Positions 6,162 to 6,245 of a stretch of 6,245 nt of DNA are shown piece by piece. Source of the stretch: an uncultured Alistipes sp. (GTDB lineage: Bacteria > Bacteroidota > Bacteroidia > Bacteroidales > Rikenellaceae); contig CAJUIE010000100.1 in NCBI GenBank assembly GCA_910586375.1, positions 1-6,245 of the forward strand. Direction: 5' to 3'. The position numbers and the translations under genes were made by a program. How positions within the stretch are numbered: the stretch's first letter is position 1; every line of letters starts with the position of its first letter. The notes under the pieces were generated by a model, which saw only the letters and a program-made list of their open reading frames with translations, did no database searches and was not told the origin of the DNA.

Positions 6162-6230
6162 CGGCCTTCAGGCCGACCGAGCCGTAGCCACCCCGGGCGA
6201 AGGCTTTTTTGCAACGCCTTCGGGGCGTTG
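6162..6230. repeat. Cluster of palindromes with two competing hairpins
   Basis: This intergenic stretch upstream of the kinase gene holds CGGCC/GGCCG (6162-6166 with 6171-6175), then CGAAGGC/GCCTTCG (6198-6204 with 6216-6222), and CAACGCC/GGCGTTG (6212-6218 with 6224-6230). The last two share bases 6216-6218, so they cannot form together. The first of these two encloses a run of six T on the plus strand. It could belong to a dispersed palindromic repeat, or could end or attenuate transcription of a gene outside the window. I see no TAnnTTTG promoter here. Confidence 0.4.
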
Positions 6231-6245
6231 TCTCTTCGGCGGCTT

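Noticed and set aside
6128..6214. TTG start for the kinase gene at 6214
   Set aside because: The added 29 residues, rich in Arg and Gly, are a translation of palindromic intergenic DNA and lie outside the kinase domain.
6198..6230. Rho-independent terminator upstream of the kinase gene
   Set aside because: Strong stems exist, but on the plus strand the T-run lies before or inside them. On the minus strand the stem is followed by A residues, so neither orientation gives stem plus T-run.
1..6245. tRNA, rRNA, CRISPR array, transposase or phage genes
   Set aside because: I looked on both strands and saw no cloverleaf-like segment, regular spaced repeats or mobile-element proteins.

Overview
The window looks like chromosome from a fairly G+C-rich Bacteroidales bacterium. 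Alistipes or a close relative is my best guess, from the protein families and not from any marker gene. Three things support this. TrxB is of the Bacteroidetes type. A DUF4954 protein and the C-terminal remnant of a FISUMP-type surface protein are both typical of gut Bacteroidales. There is also a good match to the Bacteroidetes housekeeping promoter (TTTG, 19 bases, TAnnTTTG). Starts are mostly preceded by A-rich sequence, without Shine-Dalgarno motifs. All real genes lie on the minus strand, so the map reads from right to left.

Right end (6128-6245): a palindrome-rich intergenic stretch. Next is a kinase-fold protein with C-terminal WG repeats (4985-6127). A short gap (4869-4984) holds the promoter, two G+C-rich hairpins and a possible 11-codon leader peptide. 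A tightly packed run of four genes follows, separated by 3, 3 and 4 bases: a DUF4954 left-handed beta-helix protein (3138-4868), a von Willebrand A protein with an intact metal site (2277-3134), a WG-repeat pseudokinase (1278-2273), and thioredoxin reductase trxB (347-1273). The left end (1-346) has no intact gene. It holds an in-frame, headless fragment of a FISUMP-type protein that begins directly after the trxB stop, and then an inverted repeat.

The kinase, vWA and pseudokinase proteins look like one signalling unit. The kinase and pseudokinase share an architecture (kinase fold followed by WG repeats) and are probably paralogues. The vWA protein could be the metal-dependent scaffold, as in the TerY-type kinase/vWA/phosphatase triads, but no PP2C phosphatase is visible here. 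The target may be the DUF4954 protein, with TrxB as a redox housekeeping enzyme carried on the same transcript. These functional links are inferred from gene order; only the domains and motifs are read from the sequence.
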